A stretch of 64,000 nt of DNA, taken from positions 10,396,589 through 10,460,588 of the forward strand of contig CM050652.1 in NCBI GenBank assembly GCA_027574665.1. Reading direction: 5' to 3'. Positions 38,488 through 50,174 of this stretch are shown in pieces. Under the pieces are notes generated by a model. That model had not been told where the DNA came from. It saw only the letters and a list, made by a program, of their open reading frames with translations, and did not search any database. The stretch is from Rhynochetos jubatus (lineage: Eukaryota > Chordata > Aves > Eurypygiformes > Rhynochetidae). A program made the translations under genes and the position numbers. Positions within the stretch are counted from its first letter, which is position 1; the number at the start of each line of letters is the position of its first letter.

Positions 38488-41400
38488 ATGGGCCTCATCC
38501 TATATGAGGTACAGGTAATTTCACTCTTCCTCTGTAGAAAAAAGAGCCTTAAAGCTTTTTTAAATTTGAAAGTACAAAAGAAATTTTAACACTGATAAGT
38601 TATGTCATTTTTCTTTTAATCTAAATTAAGAATTGGGCTTACAGTCTAATCATTTTGACAATAGAACAGTGTTTTATAGAGACTTTGTTTGACATGTTTG
38701 CTGCAGTAATTTATACTCTTAAGGAGAGTAGAATCTAAGTAATACAGAGATTCTTCAGACACACTCTGTAACTTCCACAAGAACTCTGTGCTTGCATCTC
38801 ATGACATGTCCCTTTTGCCTCTCCAAAAGAAAATTTCGATATCAAATGTCTCTGGAGCAAATTCCATTCTCAGTTTTAACTGACAGAAGGTGGACTAAGA
38901 GAACCGCATTTGTGTAAATAATATTTTTTTCCTCAAAAATGGAAATGGAAGCATTTGAATTCTGTATACACCAGCAATTGAATTATGTATACACCAGTAT
39001 TGAGGGATATACTAGTCTAAGTTCATACCTGACATTAAAACGCTGTGAAAATTATGGGGTTTAGATATTTACTATTTATAAATGAGACAGCAAAGGGAAA
39101 TTCCATCAGCCTTATTGTTTACTGATCTTTAAGTGAATCTTTAGGTGACTTTGAATTAAACAGACTTTTTTCATTCTACTATATATATTATTACAATTTT
39201 TTGAAAAAAAAAAAAAAAACTGAACTGCTTTTAAAAGTGGATTTTTTTGTGAACACAACCTGATAATGAAATGTTTAAGACTTTCTGCTAAAGCAGAGCT
39301 CTCTACAGGAAGCTCCTCTCTGGCAAAATCGTTCTAATCTTTCATATGACATTACTGAGAGAGAAGTAAATACACTATGCTCTATAGCTTCAGTGAACAG
39401 TATACTTTGAAAAACAATTGTTTTTCTCAAACACTGAATAATTACAATGCACCACAGCATTTTGTTCAGCATGATATGACTGATCATCTGTCTGTAACTC
39501 TTAATGTGCTCTAATATTTGAGGATAGACTAGTGGTGAAAGCACAATAAATTTATCATTTATATTATAGTTATTTTCATAAACAGTAACTCTAATCTTTA
39601 TCTAATTGGCCAAGAGCAGGAATTCAGGTCATATGAATACATCCAGATCATCACTTGTTGTCCTAACACAGTTCAAGCTGCTGGGTGATCAACAGAATCA
39701 TGTGCCTATATATATAGAAATCTGAAAATAGGCTAAATTAGAGAGGTATTTAGTATTGGGTTGACAACTGCAGATGTACTATTCAGTGGTGTTATGTATA
39801 GCTGCCTGTAAACGGCAAGTACACCCCAAATACAAGTTTGATTTGGTCTGACTGTACTTTTATAAATGCCATTTCATAGTAGCAGCATAGCAGCCATGAG
39901 GCATAGGCAGGTCCGTTATATCATTTCTATTTGATGAACAACATACCCGTTTTTAAGAGTTGTGAATGTTGTCTATATAATGATTATCGTAATAATGGAA
40001 AATATTCAGCCTGGGTGCGAATGATGAATGGAAGAGGAAGTTAAGGTGTCTACAAAAAATAATGAGTTTTGCTGTGATTCATGCCTAGCAGTACAGAGAA
40101 ATACATTAACACATTGACTTTCATCAACCTATTTTTAACCATCAGAAAGGTTTAGAAATAAAAGACAAATAACTGGAGAACACAGACCATAAAGTAATTT
40201 AGTGTTGAATGTCAGATTGCAAGTTGATATTGTTTCTCCTTGTTCTAGGTGCACGTTTAACTTTTATAGCACTTTCTGGGATTTCAAAACAATGTTTCCG
40301 AATTTTAATTCTTCTGTGAAATAGAAAGACACTAACATTCACATTCTAGTGATTGAAGCTGCTGGTCTAGAGGGTCTGATTTTCTTTTCCTCTGTGAATA
40401 TTGGACCAGTGAAAAATACAACTCAAACTGACATGTTTATTTTGCGTAAGAATGTACAGTGAAGAAGCAGAGAATAAATCCCAGTGATCTGTGCATGTAA
40501 CTGTGGTGTAACCAAAACCAGAAAGTCTATTCTAATATTGTAATATCTAGATCTTTTTGAATTCCAGTAGGAAAGCATCTCTGAGACTCTGGAAAATGGG
40601 AAAAAAATTGTTTTGATACATGTGTAGAATAATTTTTTAGAAGTAATTACAAACTCCTAGTGACACATTGAACAACAGTTTAACACTTCTCAGGCACCTT
40701 GGATATACTGAATGGGAGACTCTGCAGTATAACAGTATATGCAAAGTGACTAAGATTTTAATAGAGTACACTGTGTTACAGATGGCAATATACTTCAAGA
40801 GATGTTCGGTGGCTCAGTTCAGTATTTCTGTATTTGAAATAACTATGTTGGGACTAGTATTCAGAGAAATAAAATCCTTTGATGATTTTCAGGTTCCTTT
40901 TAATTTCAACTTTAATTGTGCAGCCAGCTTTTTTCCTAGAGATGAATCTGAAGAGGACAGCAAATGTGGAAAATAATGGAAGATAGGTGAAAACTGAGAT
41001 ACATATCATGTCTTCCAACTGACAGTCAGAAATTCTAATACTAAGACCTATTCTGTTTGCATCTTTCATAAATTTTTCGTGCTTTTTTTATCAATAGGAA
41101 TATGTACAGCCATATTCAGTTGTACATAAACATTCATAAACACTACAGCTTTATCACCCAGGTGGTGGACTGAGGGATGTATCTATTGAGAGCAGCAACC
41201 CAAGCAAAGTAGGAGCTCTTCAAATATTTTTTTATTTATATATATCCTTGAAATATCCTCATTAAGAAAATAAACATCTCTGCCATTCATCACTATTAAG
41301 GGAGAAGACATAAAAAAATAAACTATACAAAAATGTCTGGAATAGGTGTGGGAGCATGTGCTATAGCCTTTACAAATCCAGACCATGCCCAACCTGCAAA

Positions 41401-44400
41401 AACATCATTGACACTTCAGTTATTTTGCTCTGTTTCCCCTTCATTCGGTTGCTTTTTCATACCATGTAGTCAGCTTCTCTCTCAAGTCTGCAGAATAAAG
41501 GAACAAACCCCTCTCCAACCAGCTCTAGATGAAGTCATGGGATCTAAATAAGTGACATGATTCCACTGAGTAAATGGAAATAACAATGTTCAAGGTCTTA
41601 ATTCAAAACTGAGGACTCACCAGTTTCAGAGAAGGAACCTAGAGGTAACTCTCCTGGGACTAAGATAAGATGTTTTGAAGAACCAGCGAAGAGTATTTGC
41701 TATATTGTTTCTATGCATAAATAAATCATTTAAGTTTCCAAGTCTAACAGTTTCCTGGTATGAAAATTCACTTCAGAGAAAAAGTAATCATTTATCTGGT
41801 ATTCTCCTGCAGCATGTGTTTCTCCTGAAAACTCTTCTGAATATGGAAATACAACATTCTGAAAAGTCCACGGTTGTGGCTCTGAATCACTCCTATTACT
41901 GGTATTTGAGAGAAGCTGTCATTTCTATAGAATTTCTGAACTCTGCATCACTCGTGGTTTATACCAATACAGGGCAAAGTTTGGTCCAAAGCTACTGTAC
42001 AGCCATTATCTAATAATTTGAGTTTTTCAAAGAGCATTTACATCAGTGTTTTGCATTAGTGCAAGTCAGAAATATAGCTAATGGAATTCATAAAACTAGC
42101 GTACGTAGAAACAGAACCAGAGTCTGCATGCTTGGCAGAGAGCAGTCACAGCCACAGTCCTCGAACAACATCTCCAAAGAAACAGTACTCAAACCATTGG
42201 CCAAGAACATGGTTTGTATATGCACTAAAGAGATCAGCTCCTGGAATGCTTAATGTGCTTGACATAACCCTGATGGCATTTAATTTTCATTGCCAATGAT
42301 TAAACACAACAATTTTAGCATCAAGGGTTCTCTGTCACTGTAGCATAGCAAATTTAGTGGTAGGAAATACTTTAAAAATTAAGGGTATTGTGTATTTGTT
42401 GGATCAAGACCATAGTTAGTAGTATTTTTTGATCACTCTCTACTGTCTTAGGTATCTTTTCTTTATCAACTCTGAAGAGAGGCAAAAATATAATGATTCT
42501 TTTTGTCAACTCTCAAATCTTTCTTACGGTTTTGTTTTAAATAGGATGACAGTTGAGCAGTTTAATGAATCATTACTTAATGAGGGCAGAGTCTACCCAA
42601 AGGAACTACCTCAAAGTACCTAACAGAAAAGTAGGAGAACAAAGAACAATTGGTTTTGTTGAAGTTTCTCCTAACTACTGTGATACATGGTACAGGATGC
42701 AACTATATCTAACTTTTAAAAGTGAATGTAAACCAAGAGTTTAAAAGACGCAATGAGTTGTAGACACACAGAGCTTTCACTAATATCCATGGAGCTAATT
42801 TCTGATCATTTGATAATGCAGACTTTTTCACTGTCACTAATATTAGCTTCTATTTCACAAGAATTTCAAAAGATTAGTCAAAATGTCAAAAAATCTGTTC
42901 TGCAGAGTTTTCAGGTTTTATTCTTATTATTTAACAGATAATTGGCCTACTCACAGAAAAACAAAAATAAAAACAGTTAACACTTTACTAGTTGCTAAAA
43001 AGAGCCTGACAATCTTGAACAGCGTTCAGCTGTATGTATTAAGTATAGCAATATAATGCAATACAACAAAATTCCTTCCTGTGAGGGTTTTGATGAAACA
43101 TGGGCCCTTCTTCACTTCTGCAGCATAAGCACTGACCCTTGTTCCAGGAGTAAGCTCTTAGTTTAAGCACCAAGAGCAGCAACTATAACAAATACAGGAG
43201 ACTTTGAGATATTGGTACTTATAAAGAACACAATAGCTATACTGTGTCGGAGGAAAGGTACATTTAGATTTTGATGGTATCTTTAGCTGTGGCCAGTAAC
43301 AGATGCATATGGAAAAATACATGAACACAACAGGCTTCTTCATTATAGTAGGACTGTAATGTGTGTTTTCAAGTGAAAGGATGGTATTAATCTAGCTAAA
43401 TGTGGATATCTCCATGGCACTTATGAATGTATGAATTTCCCTTTCTGGAATAATCATTTTCTAATCAGTGGAAAATTATAAACTTCTGATTCCAGGTTCT
43501 AAATGTCACCATAAAGCAGATACCAAAATGCGCAAATCATGCGTGTCAGCACACTTAGTGGAGCAGGGAGGAGGTCTTGATGTATAAAGCTGATCTGCTG
43601 ACTGTGGGAGCTGATACTGCTAAAAATAAGCTGTTGTTCACAATCAATGCAGAATGTAGTTGTCCCAATAAAATATTTTTAAAAATGTTAGAAGAAATTA
43701 TGGATTCAATTATCAGGGCCATTACTAGTTCTTCCTCAGTCAGCAGAGTTATCGTGGAGCAATATACATTTTCTCATCTTCCTGTTGGTTTTTTTTTGTG
43801 TACTGAACTGGTGATTTGAAGCATACAAAGTTTTGGAAAGGTGAATACAATGTCCTGACTCCCAAATACCAGTTACAGAATGTGATTAGTTTTTAGGAGA
43901 TAAACTTTATTATCACCAGTCTCCTGTGACTTCTCGGTGCTTTTTTTTCTCTTTCTGTTGATTAGACTCACGTTTCTCCTAAAAGTTTTCTTTGTAGCAT
44001 TATTTTTTTTCCAGAAAATGGTATTTAAGTGTTACTTCTTAAAAAAAATCAGCTTCTTGCCTAAAATCTTTTTTCTTAGACCTCAGGGCTATCAGTCAGA
44101 TCAATTAAGTCATGTTTAATTTAATTTGATTTAAAACATTCATGAATCCACAAGGCAGACAATAAAAAGAATGTACCCTTCACTGACATCGTGAATGGAT
44201 CTCTGTGTGAGCCAAGGCTGTTGAGATTCATTTTCCTTTAGGTTTGCTGCTTTGATCATGTGTGCTTGGTCTTGCTAAGTGAGTGACTGCGGTGCCATTG
44301 CACTAAGTAGTGAAACTCTCAGCAGTGGAAATTAGACTTGATTTCCAAATCCCAGCACTGCAGCAATGCTCAACTAGGCTCTTCCTGCTGGTCTTTCAAA

Positions 44401-46461
44401 GTAAAGCAAGTTAATGATAGTCTTATGGCTCCCCTGGTAAATTTTCTTCTGAAACCATGCAAGCAGGATGTGATAAACCTTGGACCTTAGCTGGATGCAT
44501 TTTGTCAACAAAGCTCTTTTTTTAAGTCAAGGATGTTAACCACTTTCTCAGATATGTAAAATGTTCCACCCTTACTCTTGTTCATTGCCAGTACGTGGAA
44601 GTGGTGGCTCGGCTTGTCTTACTCAAGAGGTTCGTACTGTCATATACAACATCCTATGCTACAGTAGCCTTGCAAGGGCACATGTTTACAAGAAAAAAAT
44701 GTGACTTCAGTTCCTTCCTTTCTAGAAGCCTTCTAAAGACAGAGTGCATGTTGCTATATTTTTATGGCAGAAAATCTGAGGGACCTGTATTTGTTCACAA
44801 TTACTGTTGCTTTATTCTAGAGGCGCTGAGCTTAAAACGAGATCTGCTCTAACAAGCAAAAGCAAGATCATGCTTTTGAATGATGTCTGGTAAATGAAAG
44901 AGGCTAAATTTTAGGAAAAGACAAATCTATTTTGGCAGTAGGCAGCTGGCTTTACTGCCTTCGGACCATCACTTTTTAGTCATTCTACACAGTCTGTATT
45001 TCTGTAAACTGCTGCAAACAAAATGATAAGGTCTTACTGACAATAGTTATCAGAAAATTGGGTATTTCAAATCCTAATTCATGGAATCCTATGGAAAGTT
45101 TTGTAATATAAAGTTACAGTCTTTATTTTACATATTCTTTCATTGTCAAATAATTTCATCTGCTTTATTCTGTGAACAACTCTCATTATATTTTATTTAG
45201 CACCATGTTTTCCTGAGGTTATCTCCACATTTCATTATTTTTCCCATTTGTTATATGCAACAGCACAAGATTTTGAAATAAATATATGACCCAGATGAAG
45301 ACTTGATTTTATCTGTGTAAGTGGTAGCAAGCTAAGTGTTTGTGGTTTTCCTTGCTGTGTGGATGATGTGGTTTTCAGATGTTTTGTAATACATTGCTTT
45401 TAGTGGGCTATTAAGAATTTAGTGTCTTGTCCCATAAAGCAATTTTTTCTCTAGACCCTGAGGCTTGACATTTGTACATTAGTGAGAAGTTAAACTCTTT
45501 GGAGTCATCCTTATGACTAACTACTTCAAAATATGAATGCAGCACTCAGAACTTGAGTTGTAACTCACAGATATGAATCTACAGTTTGCTTTTTGTAAGC
45601 ACTTTACTGTAACCAAAAGATTTCTCATCTTAGCAGAACATATCTCACATGATTTACAGAGGGATTGACTCGGTAAATACGGAGCATAAAATTCATAGTG
45701 ACACCTTGTTCCATACAGAGTCTCCTGACTCAGTCCTGGGACCCTTGGAAGACGCTACAGATTAGATCAGTATTCAGTATTTTTCAGCCTGTTTATCATA
45801 GCTCTATTCCTATCTTCCACAGTGAATTATTTTCAGCTGGTTTATGACTTTTTCATAAGAAAAGATATTGAAATAACTTTTAAACCTGACAGTTTCCAAA
45901 CTGATGTTTGAAATGTGGAGGTACATTTTTAATTTAAAATCAGTGAGCCCAACTGACTTTATCTTGTTGCATTTTCTTAAGTGACAACGTAGAGAAAATG
46001 TATTTGAATTACCAAATCACATTCACAAATTTAGTCCCATTCTGAAGCTCAGCTTCTTAACAGCAATGTGCACTGTAGGGAACAGTTATCTTCCAAGACC
46101 ATGGCTGGCCAGGAAATGTCTGATATATAAAGGGTTGTTTTCTTGCCATGTTGGTAGGTGGGCATGTTTTTGACATTGCAAAAGTTTTTCAGTATCATGC
46201 AACCCAGACTGTGGAGAGTGCATGTATAGTTTGAATCCGAAAGGAAATAGTCTCCTGACTTGTTTCAACAGGTAAATTATGACTGATGGAACAATAATAT
46301 TCAACAGTCTGATCTGTGTGAAGTGAAAGGGTTTTGCTAATGTGTTGCACCATTGGAGCAACACGGACTGATTGCCACATCCAGTCTCCTTGTCAAAGCA
46401 CTCTATCTGGTGCCTTTGTCAAAATCTGAAGACTTGACCTCATGCTGTTTTGCCTTCTTAG

Positions 46462-46570
46462 GAATGCAGGTGCTGGAATGGAATGGCATCCCCCTGACTG
46501 GGAAAACTTACGAAGAAGTCCAGAGCATTATCGTTCAACAGAGTGGGGAAGCAGAAATATGTGTAAGACT
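46462..46570 (+). CDS. PCLO: PCLO exon: C-terminal half of the PDZ domain (partial CDS)
   Basis: This 109-nt exon completes the Gly codon begun at 20202 and reads [20 protein letters not shown], then [15 protein letters not shown], ending with the first two bases of a Leu codon. [19 protein letters not shown] is the last beta strands and helix alpha-B of the PDZ fold, and EAEICVRL is the closing strand. The residue where class I PDZ domains usually carry the alpha-B1 His is Tyr (codon 46509-46511). The acceptor is CTTCTTAG and the donor GTGAGT. The upstream frame is open through the intron from 46353, but that extension is intronic and the Met there is not a real start. Confidence 0.97.
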
Positions 46571-47178
46571 GTGAGTTTTTCCCCATCTTTCTGTTTCCAT
46601 TTTTTTTGGCTTTTCATGGCTTTTTTTTTTTTTTTTTTTAATTACAGTTGTTAAGGTGGAACCTTTGTTAGCACAAAGCATCAATATAATAATTAGAACG
46701 AGTTCACTGTGAGTGTGGGAGGTCTGTTTGTTCTTTTTTTCTTTTAACGTCATAAGGAAAGATAAGATGAGACAGATGTTAGTACTTATACTTTTATAAA
46801 CAATGATATCTTCATTGTCAGGCCACAATCTCCTCACATTCACGCACATAAAATTCACTGAATTTACTGGTGTTAGAAAAAGATGGTAATTTAGCACTAA
46901 CTTGACTTTTAATGAAATCTGTATCCTTTAGATGAAAGTCATTTAAGTATCATGAGAAATGTATAAACTTGCATTCAATCCATTAAAGATTTCACCTTAA
47001 AAGAAGCTTTTCTTCTCAACTCTTTAACAGCATTGCAAATATGTATCAGCTGAGAAGGGGCCATGCTTGGGAGCTGCTTTCTGTCATGAACCACTTCTGT
47101 CATTTATCTACTTAATACAATAATGAGGGTATGAGGAAAGAGTTTCTTTTGTCTCAGGCTTCTCATATCTTTCTTTAG
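46571..47178 (+). other. PCLO: 608-nt PCLO intron with a T19 tract and decoy acceptor
   Basis: This phase-2 intron runs from GTGAGT to CTTTCTTTAG. It holds an uninterrupted T19 run at 46621-46639 followed by AATTACAG (AG at 46646-46647), which looks like a complete 3' splice site. The rest is unremarkable AT-rich sequence. Confidence 0.85.
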
Positions 47179-47246
47179 GGACCTGAACATGCTCTCAGAC
47201 TCTGAGAATCCCCAGCACCTGGAGCTGCATGAGCCAATAAGGGCAG
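47179..47246 (+). CDS. PCLO: PCLO exon: PDZ-to-C2A linker, acidic start (partial CDS)
   Basis: This 68-nt exon completes the Leu codon and reads [20 protein letters not shown] followed by RA, ending with the first base of a Val codon that finishes in the next exon. It starts right after the last PDZ strand and opens the flexible linker. It is rich in Asp, Glu and Leu and forms no domain. The acceptor is TTCTTTAG and the donor GTGAGT. The mammalian sequence, as I recall it, has PPK where this bird has PIR, a mild change in a disordered region. Confidence 0.95.
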
Positions 47247-49962
47247 GTGAGTGACAGCTGTTGCTTTGATATTGTAGGACTGGAGAGCAGCTGAAAATTA
47301 GATCTGATATAAGCTAGGATGCTAGCATTGTAAGCTGAGGTGTTAAAGCCCAAATCTTGCCATGGACAGAAAGGGGACTACACCTCATATACAAAGCCAA
47401 GCATTTATTGTTGATTATTATTAGCCCAGTTCAGTCCATACTGACACAGTCTACACTGTCCAATTAATACAAAGGAAATCTCAGTAACAATACTGCAGCT
47501 AACATCTGTTATCCACAGAAAACCTCTCGCTAGCTACCCCTTCATCCGTACAAGCCACAGAAAACTGTGGCATAATGGGACTCCCTTCGTCATCTTCTGC
47601 AGGCAGTGCTTTCACTCCGGAGCATTGCAGCTAGTCGACAGTGTCTTGAGGAATTTGCTGTGATGAGGGTGATGTTTGTGGTGAGAGATTTTGAACCCTC
47701 CTTGCTGGGAGGTGGATGATGTTGATGATTCTTTCCTCTCTGCTTCAGGATCTGCTTGGGGCCTCTTTTATGTTTTCTAGCATGCCTGGCTCTTTCCTCA
47801 CCAGCCAGCAGCTCTGCATTGCATATGACTTGACTGGATATCATACACATTACATGTGATACATTCTTGTTCTTCCTTCCTTCTGTTGCTCCTAAAATTT
47901 ATTTTTCCCAGCCCCTGAATTTGCATCAGTGTCAGTAACTGACCAGCAAGTTGCTGGTAGCCCTGGGGCCTCAGCTGTCATCGTGTGCCCAAACTTTACA
48001 GCACTCTGCTGTCACCCCAGGCCTGTGCTGATATAGCCTGCATTGTTAATCTGGAGTCAGGAGTACTTCATTCTACACAGTGCAATTACTGTTGTGCTTT
48101 TATTTATCAAAATTATTAATAATTGACATTATACCATACAATTATACAAGGTGAAATCTAACTCAGACACATTATGATCATAGCCGTGTGGTCATTAGAC
48201 AATTGCTGTTGCGGCGAGACAAGCTAAAACAAAGCTCCTAGCAAACTGGAGCAAGTCCAAATAACAAACAAGTCCTAAGGCCTATGTTAGCTTAATACAA
48301 GGCTTGTGTCCTGTTATTAGTGACGAAAATACAGTATTTACTAGGGTAAAGGGAAGCAATAGGAAGTACTTTGAAGTTTTGTTATGTGACTTCTAAAATG
48401 GCAGCACTTTTGGGGGGATTCCCTCCTCTTCAATCAATACTATAACTGCAGGCCTCAGTCATGGTATTATATCTAATCTAACTTTGAACCAACATCCACA
48501 GTCTTACTGGTAATGCAGCCCTTCAGCAAGCTCAGTGCAGATTAAAAGTGTTTCACTCAGAATCTCATGGGTCCATTCTGAGTTCTGTGGTTTTGTGGCT
48601 GCTCTTTTATGAATCAATAAACAAGTTACCTGGATTAAATCCTCCCTTTTCTGACCATGTAACTCTCCCCATCTATTAATATACTTTACCATCAAGCTAC
48701 CTTTTGTTGAAAGTCGTTGTTATTGATATTAATTGAAAGAGAACACTGAGTCTGACAGAGCTCTGAGGCAGAGCTACCCACATTTTTTTTCTTACTGAGT
48801 ACATCAAAACCACCAAAGGCATTCATAGACACTGATACTGGGATTTAAAAGGATAGAACCTAGAATAAACAATATTTTTTATTAATGGAGAAAACTCAGA
48901 ATAAGAAAAAACCAGAAATAAAAGGAAATTCCTCCATTCTTGCAGGCATGCTTCCTCCTAGTCTAGCAATCCTCATGGTTTCTGAGTTGGAACAACTCTA
49001 TATAGACTCCCTTCTGGCTGCCAAGCCAAGTCTTTCCCGCCATCACCTCTGAAGTTTTGCAGACTGTTTGTGCTTTGGAAAGGAACGATCTGCATTCCTT
49101 CTGGAAAGAATAAGCAAATACTATGGCCTAGCAGGACAGATAAGGCTAATGTATTACCTTAAGCCTCTCATACTTCTGAGATCCTGGGAAGCAAGCTGAG
49201 CCTAGTATCCTTTTAACTTTACACACTTTAAGGCACATATGACGCTTACTTGACCTGATTTCTTTATTGAATGGAGATCGTCATCTACAAAAAGTAAATT
49301 CTCCCCATTGTTTCCTGGGCAGCAGGGAGGCAATCAGACTCCTAGCAGACATGTCTCACATAGGTGTGTGTAATAAAGAAAGATAAATCTGGGCTTTTAC
49401 TCTTCATTTTTTTTTTTTTTTTCATTTTATTCTGCTTTGATGAATTTATGGTGGTAAGGTTTTGAGCTCATTTTCTCTTTATTTTTGTATGAATTTTCTC
49501 AGGTGCAGAATTCAGTTTTATTGAATGCCCAGTTGATTAAAAAGAAAAAAAAAAGTTGAGCTTAAAGCTTGTTAGAACAAAGTTCACGTATTTGGTGAAA
49601 CTGGACCCATTTCAAACAGTGCAAGTTAGCAGAGCCCAGTCTTTAAAACTGTAATTTCCTCCTGTTTGAATCAGCATGATCAGCAAGGCCTATTTTTCTT
49701 CAGCTAGAGTATAACCTTCCAGAAACCTTACGAGTAATGCTAGTCAACGGCACATTGAGTAGAAAGATTGGAATTGGGATGTTGTTGTTGTGTGGGAGAC
49801 GTCTATTTTTTATAGGTTGCCTTTTGCATCTTGTGGAAGTGTGGCATATCTTCAAAATATACAAGCAGATGGTACAAAAATTTGTAAGGATCATTATCCA
49901 TGGCAAGATGGATTGGAATGTGCTAGCAATTATCAATACAATGCTCTCTTACTTTAATCCAG
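47247..49962 (+). other. PCLO: 2.7 kb PCLO intron
   Basis: This phase-1 intron runs from GTGAGT to TTTAATCCAG. It shows a GC-richer patch around 47930-48060 and poly(T) at about 49408-49422. I recognise no gene or mobile element in it. The frame of the next exon stays open back to about 49737, which has no coding meaning. Confidence 0.8.
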
Positions 49963-50174
49963 TAGATAAAGCGAAGTCCCCAGGGGTTGATCCCAAGCAG
50001 CTGGCTGCAGAGCTCCAAAAGGTTTCTCTACAGCAGTCGCCCCTGGTTGCTTCCTCAGGAGTGGAAAAGGGATCTCATGTTCATTCTGGAACCACTTCTG
50101 CCACTTCCAGCGCTGTTCCCAGCCCTGGTCAGCCTGGTTCTCCCTCAGTGAGCAAAAAGCGGCATAGCAGCAAG
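49963..50174 (+). CDS. PCLO: PCLO exon: Ser/Pro-rich linker between PDZ and C2A (partial CDS)
   Basis: This 212-nt exon completes the Val codon and encodes 70 residues. It opens [20 protein letters not shown] and continues [20 protein letters not shown]. It then runs through a Ser/Thr/Gly stretch and [19 protein letters not shown] to a phase-0 end. The first part has a short amphipathic stretch ([16 protein letters not shown]) that may be helical. The rest is low-complexity and probably disordered, with several SP/TP-type sites. It joins the PDZ and C2A domains. The acceptor is AATCCAG and the donor GTAAGA. An apparent open frame from a Met at 49737 to a stop at 50204 spans intron on both sides and is not a separate protein. 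Confidence 0.96.

Larger units (their letters stand above)
20203..46461 (+). other. PCLO: 26.3 kb PCLO intron within the PDZ domain
   Basis: This phase-1 intron divides the PDZ domain. It opens GTAAGA and closes with CCTTCTTAG. It is mostly AT-rich unique sequence. It contains an ERVL-type LTR (about 34985-35640), a possible second LTR piece (37385-37665), simple repeats (32573-32697, 34559-34584), a small CAG run near 38472 and a few patches richer in CpG (22981-23400, 31738-31770). No further exon is expected here because the residues on both sides are adjacent in the protein. The longest open frames (127 aa minus at 30146-30529 and 112 aa plus at 41675-42013) look like chance. Confidence 0.85.

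Noticed and set aside
46353-46461. Upstream Met frame of the second PDZ exon
   Set aside because: Intronic sequence that happens to be open. The acceptor CTTCTTAG and the phase match with the exon at 20202 define the true start.
49737-49962. Met-start frame leading into the linker exon, as if a separate 155-aa protein (49737-50204)
   Set aside because: The frame is simply open in the intron. The AG at 49961-49962 and the split Val codon shared with 47246 show where the exon begins, and the tail after 50174 is intron read-through to a nearby stop.
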